A stretch of DNA of 64,000 bases from assembly GCA_016792805.1 (NCBI GenBank), contig JAEUHX010000052.1, positions 48,333 to 112,332 on the forward strand, read 5' to 3'. Position numbers and translations under genes: made by a program. This document shows, piece after piece, positions 45,157 through 53,022 of this stretch; position 1 is the stretch's first letter, and the number at the start of each line of letters is the position of its first letter. The DNA is from Planctomycetota bacterium (lineage in GTDB: Bacteria; Planctomycetota; UBA1135; JACQFD01). A model generated the notes under the pieces. The model worked only from the letters and a program-made list of their open reading frames with translations, did not search any database and was not told the DNA's origin.

Positions 45157-46273
45157 CTACGCGCCCTTCGGCTTCTTGGTTCGGGCGCGCAGATATTCGT
45201 GGATAAAGCCATCCACGTCGCCGTTCAGGACGGCTTCGGGATTGGTGTGCTCGAAGTTTGTTCTGTGGTCTTTGACGAGCTGGTACGGCTGCAGCACGTA
45301 CGACCGGATCTGCGATCCGAAGGAGATTTCACCTTTCTCGCCGTAGAGCGCCTTCACCTCTTTGTCGCGCTCGGCCTCGCGCTTTTGCGCAAGCTTCGCG
45401 GCGAGCATCTGCAGCGCCATCGCGCGATTCTTGTGCTGCGAGCGCTGGTTTTGGCATTTCACCACAATTCCCGTCGGGACGTGGCGCATGCGGATCGCCG
45501 ACTCGGTCTTATTGACGTACTGGCCGCCGGCACCGCCGGAGCGCATCGTCTCCACCTCGATTTCGTTCTCATCGAGCTCGACCGGCTCCTCCTCGTCGAA
45601 GAGCGGCGAGACGTCGACGGCGGCGAAGGAGGTCTGCCGGCGCTTTTGTGCATCGAACGGCGAGATGCGCACGAGGCGATGCACGCCGACTTCCGCCTTC
45701 AAATATCCGTAGGCGTAGTCGCCGGTGATTTGGAGCGTTACCCAACGGACGCCCGCCTCTTCGGCATTCGTCCGGTCGACCTCCTCGACTTTGTAACCTT
45801 TCTGCTCGCACCAGCGCAGGTACATGCGCATGAGCATCTCCGCCCAGTCGCACGCTTCGGTGCCGCCGGCTCCGGCCTGGACAGAGAGGAAGCAGCCGCG
45901 ATGGTCATGCTCGCCGCCGAGCATCACGCGAAACTCGAGGCGCTCGAGATCGCCCTTCAGCAGCGCGATCGACTGAGCGAGCTCCCTTTCGAGGTCGGGG
46001 TCGTCGCCGGCCGCCATCATCTCCTTGAGCACGTCGAGGTCGCCGAAGCGCTTCTCGAGCGTTTCGATCGGCTCGACCACGCTCTTCGCCTGCTTCAGGA
46101 CGGTGACGTCAGCGCGGGCTTTCTCCTGGTTCGTCCAGAAGTCCTGCCCCTCCATCTTCTTCGTGATCTCGGCGAGCTTCTTTCGTTCACCGGCTTCGTC
46201 AAAGACTCACCTTCGCCTGCTGCAGGCGTCGGCGTGCGTCTTCGAGGAGGGCTTCGTATTCGGCGAACGGCAT
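45157..46273 (-). CDS. prfB: Peptide chain release factor 2, with programmed +1 frameshift
   Basis: 371 aa in total. The first 24 codons (from ATG 46273, MPFAEYEALLEDARRRLQQA) end at CTT TGA; slipping +1 at CTT continues as DEAGERKKLAEITKKMEGQD into the main frame (46200-45157). It releases finished peptides at UGA and UAA stops. Marks: the SPF tripeptide (VRISPFDAQKRRQ) that reads the stop codon and the GGQ loop (RSGGAGGQYVNKTES) that drives hydrolysis. Full length for the family. A simple frame caller would start at 46155 and miss the N-terminus. purH follows 9 bp downstream. A hairpin lies in its leader. Confidence 0.96.
46199..46213 (-). promoter_or_regulatory. prfB programmed frameshift site
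   Basis: Minus strand reads AAGGTG AGT CTT TGA C: a Shine-Dalgarno-like AGGTG three nucleotides before the slippery CTT and in-frame TGA, the classic RF2 autoregulation layout. Low RF2 makes the ribosome pause at UGA and shift +1. The internal Shine-Dalgarno is slightly weaker than the usual AGGGGG. Confidence 0.93.
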
Positions 46274-46354
46274 GGGCGGGTCTCGGCGCGTCTTGTGCGG
46301 CGAAGAGTGTATGCGCTGGCCGTCGTCGGTTCGCGACGCCGTGGATTGCGATGC

Positions 46355-46385
46355 AAAAACCGAGGGGCGGCTTTCGCCGCCCCTC
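46355..46385 (-). terminator. Terminator-like hairpin in the prfB leader
   Basis: On the minus strand GAGGGGCGGC, loop GAAA, GCCGCCCCTC, then GGTTTTTGC. Ten-base-pair GC stem plus T5 is a good intrinsic terminator. It lies ~80 bp upstream of the prfB start inside the divergent prfB/sfsA region, with no minus-strand gene upstream, so it either ends a small RNA (up to ~145 nt, 46500-46355) or attenuates the prfB-purH transcript. The rest of 46274-46650 shows no gene. Confidence 0.55.
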
Positions 46386-46650
46386 ATTCTCTTCCTCAGG
46401 CCGTTCACGGACTGATGATCGTCATGGCAGGCCGTTTCGTGGCTCCGTGACCAATCTGAAGAAAAGATCCCTCTTCCCCCATCTCTCCTGACTGCTGGCA
46501 TCACCAGCGGCCCTTCTCCCTTCCCGGGCCTGATGATCGGACGGACCCGGTGTCCGACTCAGCGCGAAACGTTTTCGAGAGGCGTGCACTCAAGTGAGCT
46601 CGCATCGCGCGATGCGATCCGCGCCGTTGGTATCGTGCGCGCAACCATCG

Positions 46651-47358
46651 ATGCGATTCAGCCGACCCCTCGAGCGCGCGACGCTCTTGCGCCGCTACAA
46701 GCGTTTTCTCGCAGACGTTCGCCTCGCCGACGGGCGCGAAGAAACTGTGCATTGTCCGAACTCAGGGAGCCTGCTCGGGTGCAAGGACGAAGGGCTCGAA
46801 GTGTATGTTCTCGACAGCGGGAACCCCGAGCGGAAGCTGCGTTACACATGGGTTCTCGTGCGCGTGGGCCGCGCGCTCGTGAACGTGGACACGGGCATTC
46901 CCAACCGAATTGTGTATGAAGCGGCCTCGGAGCAGACGATCCCCGGGCTGGAAGGCTACACGGCGGTGCGACGAGAGGTGGCCTACGGCAGGAACTCGCG
47001 GATCGACGTGCTCCTCGAGGGGCGCGGGAAGGACCCGCGGCCGTGCTATGTGGAGGTGAAGAGCACGACGCTCGCCGAGGGCGACCTCGGCCTTTTTCCC
47101 GACGCAGTGACGGAGCGCGGGCGCAAGCATCTCGAGGAGATGCAGCGGGAGGTGAAGCGCGGCGCGCGAGCGGTGCAGCTTTTTGTGCTCTCTCGGACCG
47201 ACGTGAAGCGGTTTCGCCCGGCGGACGCGATCGATCCGGATTACGGGAAGGAGCTGCGAAAGGCGGCGCGGAACGGCGTCGAGGTGATGGCCCACCGATC
47301 GAAAATCACGCTGAACGGCGTAGTTCTCGGCGAGTCCGTGCCTGTGGATTTGTCGTGA
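46651..47358 (+). CDS. sfsA: SfsA-family protein (sugar fermentation stimulation protein A)
   Basis: 235 aa from ATG 46651 (MRFSRPLERATLLRRYKRFL). Family marks: RYKRFLADVRLADG near the start, CPNSGSLLGC (usually CPNTGSM), YTWVLVRVG, VDTGIPNRIV, REVAYGRNSRIDVLLEG, CYVEVKSTTL, and FPDAVTERGRKHLEEM. The PD-(D/E)xK nuclease-like core (D..LE......VEVKST) is intact, which fits the DNA-binding or nuclease role proposed for the family; the physiological role is unclear. It overlaps the methyltransferase gene by 4 nt, implying coupled translation. Confidence 0.93.
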   Translation: MRFSRPLERATLLRRYKRFLADVRLADGREETVHCPNSGSLLGCKDEGLEVYVLDSGNPERKLRYTWVLVRVGRALVNVDTGIPNRIVYEAASEQTIPGLEGYTAVRREVAYGRNSRIDVLLEGRGKDPRPCYVEVKSTTLAEGDLGLFPDAVTERGRKHLEEMQREVKRGARAVQLFVLSRTDVKRFRPADAIDPDYGKELRKAARNGVEVMAHRSKITLNGVVLGESVPVDLS

Positions 47359-48122
47359 AGGTCGCGAAGCCGTACACGCTCCTGGCGGAGCACTACGACC
47401 GCAATTACGCCGACTTCCGGGAGAGCCCGATTCGGATGTATGGAGGATGGCTGCGCGCTCCGCTCAAGGGTGCGCGGTGTATCTGTGATCTCGCATGCGG
47501 AACAGGGCAGCTCGCAGCGGAGCTGGCGGGCCGAGGCTATCGGGTGACAGCCGTGGATCAGAGTCCACAGATGGTGCGTCTCGCGCGGCGGCGCGCGGCG
47601 CTGCTCGGCGGCCGGATGCGTGTGGTGGAAGGGGACATGCGGCGCTTCGCGCCGAAGGAGCGGTTCGACGTCGTGACCTGCTTCTTCGATTCCTTGAATC
47701 ATCTCGAGAGGCGAAGCGAGCTGAGCGCGGTGTTTCAGCGCGCGGCTGCGATGCTCGATCCGGGCGGATGGTTTGTATTCGACATGAATACAAAAGCAGG
47801 AGTCGCGTTCTGCTGGCCCGATCCGCCGGAGGCGGAGGAAGGGACGTCCGGCGGAGTGCGCTATTGGAAGATCACGCGCGGCTTGCCTTTCGATGCGCGC
47901 GCGTGGCAAGGCGGCGTGCAGATCGATTGGTTCTTGGAGCGCGGCGGCGGCCGCGTGGAGCACGTGCGCGAAATGTATTGTGAAGTGGCGTGGAGCCACC
48001 GGGAGACGGTGACGGCTCTCAAGCGCGCCGGATTTTGTGACATCGAGCACGTGGACGGCTCGAAGATCGAGCGCCGCCTCGCGCCGGGGCTTCGCCGCTA
48101 CTACCGGGCGCGAAAGAGCTGA
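47355..48122 (+). CDS. Class I SAM-dependent methyltransferase
   Basis: 255 aa from GTG 47355, inside the last codons of sfsA (GTGA overlap). Start chosen on that overlap and because MKVAKPYTLLAEHYDRNYAD is a typical small-methyltransferase N-terminus. SAM motif I is CICDLACGTGQLAAELAGRG near residue 43, then VTAVDQSPQMVRLARRR (acidic residue of motif II), VVEGDMRRF and FDVVTCFFDSLNHL. The C-terminal half has the beta domain common to small-molecule methyltransferases. Substrate unknown; coupling to sfsA suggests a shared use, not known from the literature to me. Confidence 0.85.
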   Translation: MKVAKPYTLLAEHYDRNYADFRESPIRMYGGWLRAPLKGARCICDLACGTGQLAAELAGRGYRVTAVDQSPQMVRLARRRAALLGGRMRVVEGDMRRFAPKERFDVVTCFFDSLNHLERRSELSAVFQRAAAMLDPGGWFVFDMNTKAGVAFCWPDPPEAEEGTSGGVRYWKITRGLPFDARAWQGGVQIDWFLERGGGRVEHVREMYCEVAWSHRETVTALKRAGFCDIEHVDGSKIERRLAPGLRRYYRARKS

Positions 48123-48173
48123 CTCACGCGGCGGCCGATACAGCGGGCGCAGGATCCCACGCGCTCAGCTGCA

Positions 48174-48800
48174 TCACGCCAGAACTCGGAGCAGCTCCCT
48201 CTGGATGGCGCGCAGCGCGCGGCCGCGGTGGCTCAGCGCCGCCTTCTCGTCCGAAGTCATTTCGGCGAACGTGCGCTTGTGACCGAGCGGCACAAAAAGC
48301 GGGTCGTACCCGAAGCCGCCGGAGCCCCGTTCTGTGTTGATCACAAATCCTTCGACGCGGCCCTCTGCGCGCAGCACGATCTCCGAGCCGCGCGCGACCG
48401 CGATCGCGCAGCGAAACCGTGCCGTTCGCCGGATGGGAGCGAACGGCTCGAGCTCCCGTAACAGCTTCGCGCGATTGGCGGCGTCGTCGGCGTTGCCGGC
48501 GGCTCCCGTTTCGGGAGCGGCGTAGCGGGCGGAGTGCACGCCGGGGGCGCCCCCCAGCGCGTCGACCTCGAGCCCCGAGTCGTCCGCAAGCGTCAGAAGT
48601 CCCGTGGCGCTTGAGTAGGCGCGCGCCTTGATCTCGGCGTTCTCGGCGAAGGTGGCGCCCGTCTCGGCGGGCTCCGGGATTGCGGGAACGTCCGCGAGGC
48701 TCCGAAGCGTCACGGGCGTGGCCCGCAGGAACTCCACGAGCTCCGCCAGCTTCTTCTTGTTGGAGCTCGCGACGAGAAGGGTCGAGTCGGCGTCAGGCAC
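48174..48800 (-). CDS. rdgB: XTP/dITP pyrophosphatase (RdgB/HAM1 family)
   Basis: 208 aa, GTG start. It hydrolyses non-canonical purine triphosphates (XTP, dITP) to monophosphates, keeping them out of DNA and RNA. Marks: LLVASSNKKKLAELVEFLRA at the N-terminus (substrate loop), ETGATFAENAEIKARAYSSA, LADDSGLEVDALGGAPGVHS then ARYA, GFGYDPLFVPLGHKRTFAEM and SHRGRAL. All are intact. It commonly neighbours rph; here an oppositely oriented FG-GAP gene lies between them. Confidence 0.96.
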   Translation of the reverse strand: MPDADSTLLVASSNKKKLAELVEFLRATPVTLRSLADVPAIPEPAETGATFAENAEIKARAYSSATGLLTLADDSGLEVDALGGAPGVHSARYAAPETGAAGNADDAANRAKLLRELEPFAPIRRTARFRCAIAVARGSEIVLRAEGRVEGFVINTERGSGGFGYDPLFVPLGHKRTFAEMTSDEKAALSHRGRALRAIQRELLRVLA

Positions 48801-48963
48801 GCGGCTAGCCTACCGGCGCTCTCCGACGGGACGGGGGCCGTGTTGGAGTGGTGCGACGGAGCGGCTTGGCGCGCCTATGGGAGGCGCCCCCCGACTTCCT
48901 ATTCGACCATAGGAGTGGGGCGCGACTGGCCCCTTCATGGCCGACCTCACGTCCGGCTCTCCC

Positions 48964-51582
48964 ATGCATCCCGCACAGATTCTCCTCGCCGTACTGCTGC
49001 CGTCTGTCTCCGTGGCACAGGCGAGATTCGCCGGAGAGGTGTTTCCAATGCCTGCGCCTCCCAAGTCGGTCGCCACCGCCGATCTGGACGGTGACGGCGC
49101 GTTCGATGCGCTTTCGCCGATCTCCGGTCTGCCGCAGGCATTGCTCGTGTCCCCCAATCCCTTCCAGGGAACGCCCATTCAAGTGATGCAGCCGCTGCAG
49201 CTCACGGCCGCACACGGGACGCTCGCCGACGTGAACGGGGATGGGCTTTCCGACGAGATTTTCTGTGGTTTGAATAGTTCACAAGTCGAGGCACACATCA
49301 ACGCGGGAGGGCTCTCCTTTGGAGGCCCCATCCTTTCCGGGATCTCGGCGGCTGCGAACATGAGTGCCGTCGGCGATCTCAATGCCGATGGGTATGTAGA
49401 CCTCGCCGTCGTCAGTTCCTCAGGCTCATTTGTGCAAGTGGGACACGGGACGGGAACGGGTGCTTTTTCTTTTGCGCCCCCGGCTGCAGCGGGATCTGGT
49501 GCCGGGCGAGTTGTGCTCATCGATTTCGATGGAGACGGTTTTCTTGAGGTCGTCACCGCGCAGTTCAATGCGAGAACCCTGGCGTACTTCGATACGGCCA
49601 ATTCGCCCACATTTCTGTCGCTTGCCTGGAATACTCCCACATCGGGATCGCCCTACGACCTCGTCGCAGGAGATTTTGATGTCGACGGCAAGGCCGATGT
49701 TGTGGCGGCTGTCGCTGGCGCAATTGGAGCGGAAGCGAACCTGTCCTCCTATGGCATCGGTCCGACGATGGGTCTCGTTCCCCTCGGCGTTGGTGAGCTC
49801 ACTCTTGCTGTTGCCGCTGCACCACTGCTGCCCGGAGCGCCGACATCGATTGTACTTTTGGCACCTGGCAACAGAATATGGAAATGTGAGTACACAGGAG
49901 CCGCACAGTTTTCGAAGGTTTCGATGTTCATCGGAGGTGAGCACCTCGGAATGGCACTCGGGGATAGCAACCTGGATGCCATTCAGGATTTGTTTGTCGG
50001 CTGCAACAATCCTGCGGGACTGATGATTGCGCAGCTCAATGCCGCCGCTGAACCTTACGGAGTGGAGAGGATCGATGCAGGCTTTCCCGTGTCCGACGTT
50101 CTCGCTACGGACGCGAACGGCGACGGCCGCCCCGATCTGCTCGGATCATCGCGCGCATACCCAAATGTTCCGCCTCCGAACTCGCGGATCGCCGTGGCCC
50201 TGGGATCGCCGGGCGGGCTCTTGGGAGCTGTTCAGACCGGGAGCAACGTTCCTCTCGGCTACACCACTCATCTTGCGGCTGGGGATCTCTCGAACGATGG
50301 GGTTCCCGACCTCGTTCAGGACGCCGCTCATTTTGTGTCGCAGGTGCTCTCGGGAAATGGAGACGGGACATTCGTAACTCAGTTTCAATTGCTCGCCACG
50401 GGCTCTCCAACGTTCATCAGAAGCCCATTTGAGCCGGCGATTGCTGACATCAGCGGAGATGGTTTGCCCGATGCACTCATCATGAGCCATCAGAAGCTGC
50501 TCCAGGGCTACTCGGGGTTGTTTTTTGGCGGCCAGCCGTTGGTCATCAATTTAGTGAATTGGCCAGCTGAAGTTTCGAAAGTTGAACTCGGCGATGCCGA
50601 TCTGGATGGAGACCTCGACCTGTACTCCTCGGGAATTGGTAACGTTCAGATGCATCGCTGGGATGGCATCGCGTTCACTCCCATTGGCACATATCCCATC
50701 GGCACGCAGCTTGTCGCTGACCTGGAGGTCTTTGACTACTCGAAGGATGGAATTCCCGACGTGGCGGTGTCTCACGGCGGCAGTACTTTTGAATCAATAT
50801 ATGCTTCAACTATCTTGGGACTGCGCGGCCTTCCGGGCTGCGCATTGACAAGCGCAGTTCCCATGGGATTGCCCGTGCTCTCCACCTGCTCGGCACTCGA
50901 GGCTGCCGACTTGGATTCCGACGGAGCTCCGGAGCTGCTTACAGTGAATAGCAAGAGTTCGTTCGGGGCCTATCCCGGCTCCATCATGATTGCCCGCGTC
51001 GATTCCAATGGGTCTGCGACCGTGGCCAACGTCCTTGCGGGAACAACGACAATGCATGACGTCGAGGTTTTCGACTTCGACCTCGACGGCCGGATGGACT
51101 TGGCCTTCTCGGCAGGCAGCCCAGATTCGCATATGTGGGTCTACAAGAATGTCGGAGCGAATCCAGGAAACGTCAGTACTCTCGGAGTTGGAACGCAGGG
51201 GTGCCTTGGTTCGATCAGAATGGCGGCCCATGGAACTGTGGCTCAAGGCCAGCCGCTTCGGGTCTCTGCTACACAAGTGGCCTCCGGAATTGGGCTCGGC
51301 ATTCTCTCGGACGTGTCCGACCCCATCGGCTCCGACCCGTTCTTCCTCGTGCTCAAGCTCCACGTCGGCTTCGCAACTCCCAATTTAGTGCCCTTTGACT
51401 TTCCAGCTCCCTTGGGTGGCACCGCAACGGCAGTGTTGCCGCCGCTCCCCGTAAATCCTGCGCTGAACGGAACTGTGTGGAATCTGCAATCGATCTGGGT
51501 TGGCGATCCCAAGCGCGGCGACACCTGCTCGCAGGCGACGTTTGAGCTTCAGAGCAGCAACCTGCTCACGATCTCTCTCTGA
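48964..51582 (+). CDS. Secreted FG-GAP/VCBS repeat protein with C-terminal GTPGC-type module
   Basis: 872 aa from ATG 48964 for a clean signal peptide (MHPAQILLAVLLPSVSVAQA); ATG 48937 is also possible. Repeated calcium loops cover residues ~40-700 (DLDGDGAFDAL, DVNGDGLSDEI, DLNADGYVDLAV, DFDGDGFLEVV, DFDVDGKADVV, DANGDGRPDLL, DISGDGLPDAL, DADLDGDLDLY, DFDLDGRMDLAF). The final ~140 residues carry GVGTQGCLGSIRMAAHG, ISDPIG-like GSDPFFLVLKLHVG, and GDTCSQATFELQSSNLLTI. The second cysteine DTCS pairs in position with those in the genes at 55931 and 58613. Probably extracellular. Lies in plus orientation between minus-strand rdgB and rph. Confidence 0.87.
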   Translation: MHPAQILLAVLLPSVSVAQARFAGEVFPMPAPPKSVATADLDGDGAFDALSPISGLPQALLVSPNPFQGTPIQVMQPLQLTAAHGTLADVNGDGLSDEIFCGLNSSQVEAHINAGGLSFGGPILSGISAAANMSAVGDLNADGYVDLAVVSSSGSFVQVGHGTGTGAFSFAPPAAAGSGAGRVVLIDFDGDGFLEVVTAQFNARTLAYFDTANSPTFLSLAWNTPTSGSPYDLVAGDFDVDGKADVVAAVAGAIGAEANLSSYGIGPTMGLVPLGVGELTLAVAAAPLLPGAPTSIVLLAPGNRIWKCEYTGAAQFSKVSMFIGGEHLGMALGDSNLDAIQDLFVGCNNPAGLMIAQLNAAAEPYGVERIDAGFPVSDVLATDANGDGRPDLLGSSRAYPNVPPPNSRIAVALGSPGGLLGAVQTGSNVPLGYTTHLAAGDLSNDGVPDLVQDAAHFVSQVLSGNGDGTFVTQFQLLATGSPTFIRSPFEPAIADISGDGLPDALIMSHQKLLQGYSGLFFGGQPLVINLVNWPAEVSKVELGDADLDGDLDLYSSGIGNVQMHRWDGIAFTPIGTYPIGTQLVADLEVFDYSKDGIPDVAVSHGGSTFESIYASTILGLRGLPGCALTSAVPMGLPVLSTCSALEAADLDSDGAPELLTVNSKSSFGAYPGSIMIARVDSNGSATVANVLAGTTTMHDVEVFDFDLDGRMDLAFSAGSPDSHMWVYKNVGANPGNVSTLGVGTQGCLGSIRMAAHGTVAQGQPLRVSATQVASGIGLGILSDVSDPIGSDPFFLVLKLHVGFATPNLVPFDFPAPLGGTATAVLPPLPVNPALNGTVWNLQSIWVGDPKRGDTCSQATFELQSSNLLTISL

Positions 51583-51594
51583 TCTGAGGGCTCG

Positions 51595-52326
51595 CTACCG
51601 GGCAACCGGGCCCAGCGCGCTTTTTTGCAGCGCGAGAATCTCCTTCACGCCGCCCTCCGCCAGCGTGAGCAGAGAATGGAGGCTGGTCCTCGTAAGCGGC
51701 GCCCTCTCAGAGGCCGCCTGGATCTCAATAAACTCGCCGCGCCCGTTCATGACGACGTTGGCGTCGACGTCCGCGTCGACATCTTCGGCATAGGCGAGGT
51801 CGAGGCGCGGCTCGCCCGAGACGACGCCGACGGAGACCGCGGCCACGGAGCCGAGGATCGGCCAGCTCTTCACCAACCGCGCGCGATCCATCGCAAGCAC
51901 ACAATCCACTAATGCGACATAGGCCCCCGTGATGGCGGCGCACCGCGTGCCGCCGTCGGCCTGCAGCACATCGCAATCGAGCCAGATCGTTTTTCGCGTC
52001 AGCGCCTTCAGGTCGAGCACCGTGCGCAGCGCGCGTCCCACGAGCCGCTGAATTTCTGTCGCGCGGCCATCCACTTTTCCGCCCCGCTCGCGCGGCGTAC
52101 GCCCTTGCCCGGACCCAGGGAGCATCGCGTATTCGGCCGTCAGCCAGCCTTGGTCGTTGGTTCCGAGGAATGACGGCACGCCGTCGGTCCACGTCGCCGT
52201 GCAGAGCACGCGAGTACGGCCGAATTCGGCGAGGACCGACCCCGCGGCCATCTCCGTGAATCCACGGGTCAACTTGATCGGACGGAGCTGGTCGGCGCGG
52301 CGGCCATCGGGGCGGGGAGTCGGCAT
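51595..52326 (-). CDS. rph: Ribonuclease PH
   Basis: 243 aa from ATG 52326 (MPTPRPDGRRADQLRPIKLT). A phosphorolytic 3'-5' exoribonuclease that trims tRNA 3' ends and degrades structured RNA. Marks: RPIKLTRGFTEMAAGSVLAE near the start, LPGSGQGRTPRERGGKVDGR, EIQRLVGRALRTVLDL, IWLDCDVLQADGGTRCAAIT, and YAEDVDADVDANVVMNGRGE. The Arg/Asp residues used for phosphate and metal are all present. Standard length. The convergent FG-GAP gene ends 12 bp away. Confidence 0.97.
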   Translation of the reverse strand: MPTPRPDGRRADQLRPIKLTRGFTEMAAGSVLAEFGRTRVLCTATWTDGVPSFLGTNDQGWLTAEYAMLPGSGQGRTPRERGGKVDGRATEIQRLVGRALRTVLDLKALTRKTIWLDCDVLQADGGTRCAAITGAYVALVDCVLAMDRARLVKSWPILGSVAAVSVGVVSGEPRLDLAYAEDVDADVDANVVMNGRGEFIEIQAASERAPLTRTSLHSLLTLAEGGVKEILALQKSALGPVAR

Positions 52327-52372
52327 CGCGCGGAAGTGTATGGACTGCGCGCCGCGATGCACGCGGCGCCAG

Positions 52373-52903
52373 CTAGAGGCGCGGGCGCTTGGGGTCCTTC
52401 AGATGGAACTCGAAGGGGAGAAGCACGTCGAGTTCGACGCGCTCGCCCCGCCAGGTTCCGGGGGTGAAAACCCAGTTCGCCGCGGTTCGGCAGGCCGAGA
52501 GGTCGAGGTCGCGATGGCCGCTCGACCGCTCGACGGCCGTCTCCACGACGACCCCGTTCGCGTCCACGGAGGCTCGCACGACCACCTCGCCTTCGCGTCC
52601 TTCAAGTCGGGCGTCCCTGGGGTAGTCGGGTCTTGCGCACTGCTCGGCAATCGGCTTTGGGTAGACCAGCACTCCGGTCCCCTCAAACACCGGCTTCGGT
52701 CGCCGCGCCGAAGCCGGAGCGGGGCTTACGTTCGTGGGCTGCCGGCGTGCTGCAGGTCCGAGATCAATCCCACCGTCGACTCGCGTGACCTCCGCCATGG
52801 GCGCCGTCGCCTCAAGGGGGCGCGGATCCGAAGCCGGCGCCGCCGCTGAGCGGCAGCCCCCGGCCGCGGTCAGGACGAGGAGCAGGATGGGGACGGGGCG
52901 CAT
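52373..52903 (-). CDS. TonB C-terminal-domain lipoprotein
   Basis: 176 aa from ATG 52903 (ATG 52918 is close by). The leader MRPVPILLLVLTAAGGCRSA has a lipobox AGGC at about residue 17, so it should be a lipoprotein, not an inner-membrane-helix TonB. A Pro/Ala linker is followed by the TonB domain from ~95: CARPDYPRDARLEGREGEVV, VRASVDANGVVVETAVERSS and FTPGTWRGERVELDVLLPFE. The gene lies directly downstream of a TonB-dependent receptor on the same strand (119 bp). It may serve that receptor, but a lipid-anchored TonB would need another way to draw energy from the inner membrane. Confidence 0.75.
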   Translation of the reverse strand: MRPVPILLLVLTAAGGCRSAAAPASDPRPLEATAPMAEVTRVDGGIDLGPAARRQPTNVSPAPASARRPKPVFEGTGVLVYPKPIAEQCARPDYPRDARLEGREGEVVVRASVDANGVVVETAVERSSGHRDLDLSACRTAANWVFTPGTWRGERVELDVLLPFEFHLKDPKRPRL

Positions 52904-53022
52904 CTTCACGCAGTCCATAGTCACCCCGATGGGGCGTGACACAAGGGTACCGGCCCCGCGAGGCGATGTCCGAGGAGGGCGATCATCCGATGGCCCCGCG
53001 AAGCCGGCACCAAGCTGGAAGT

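Noticed and set aside
45157..46155. prfB called from the in-frame start at 46155
   Set aside because: Leaves out the conserved N-terminus that is read through the programmed frameshift.
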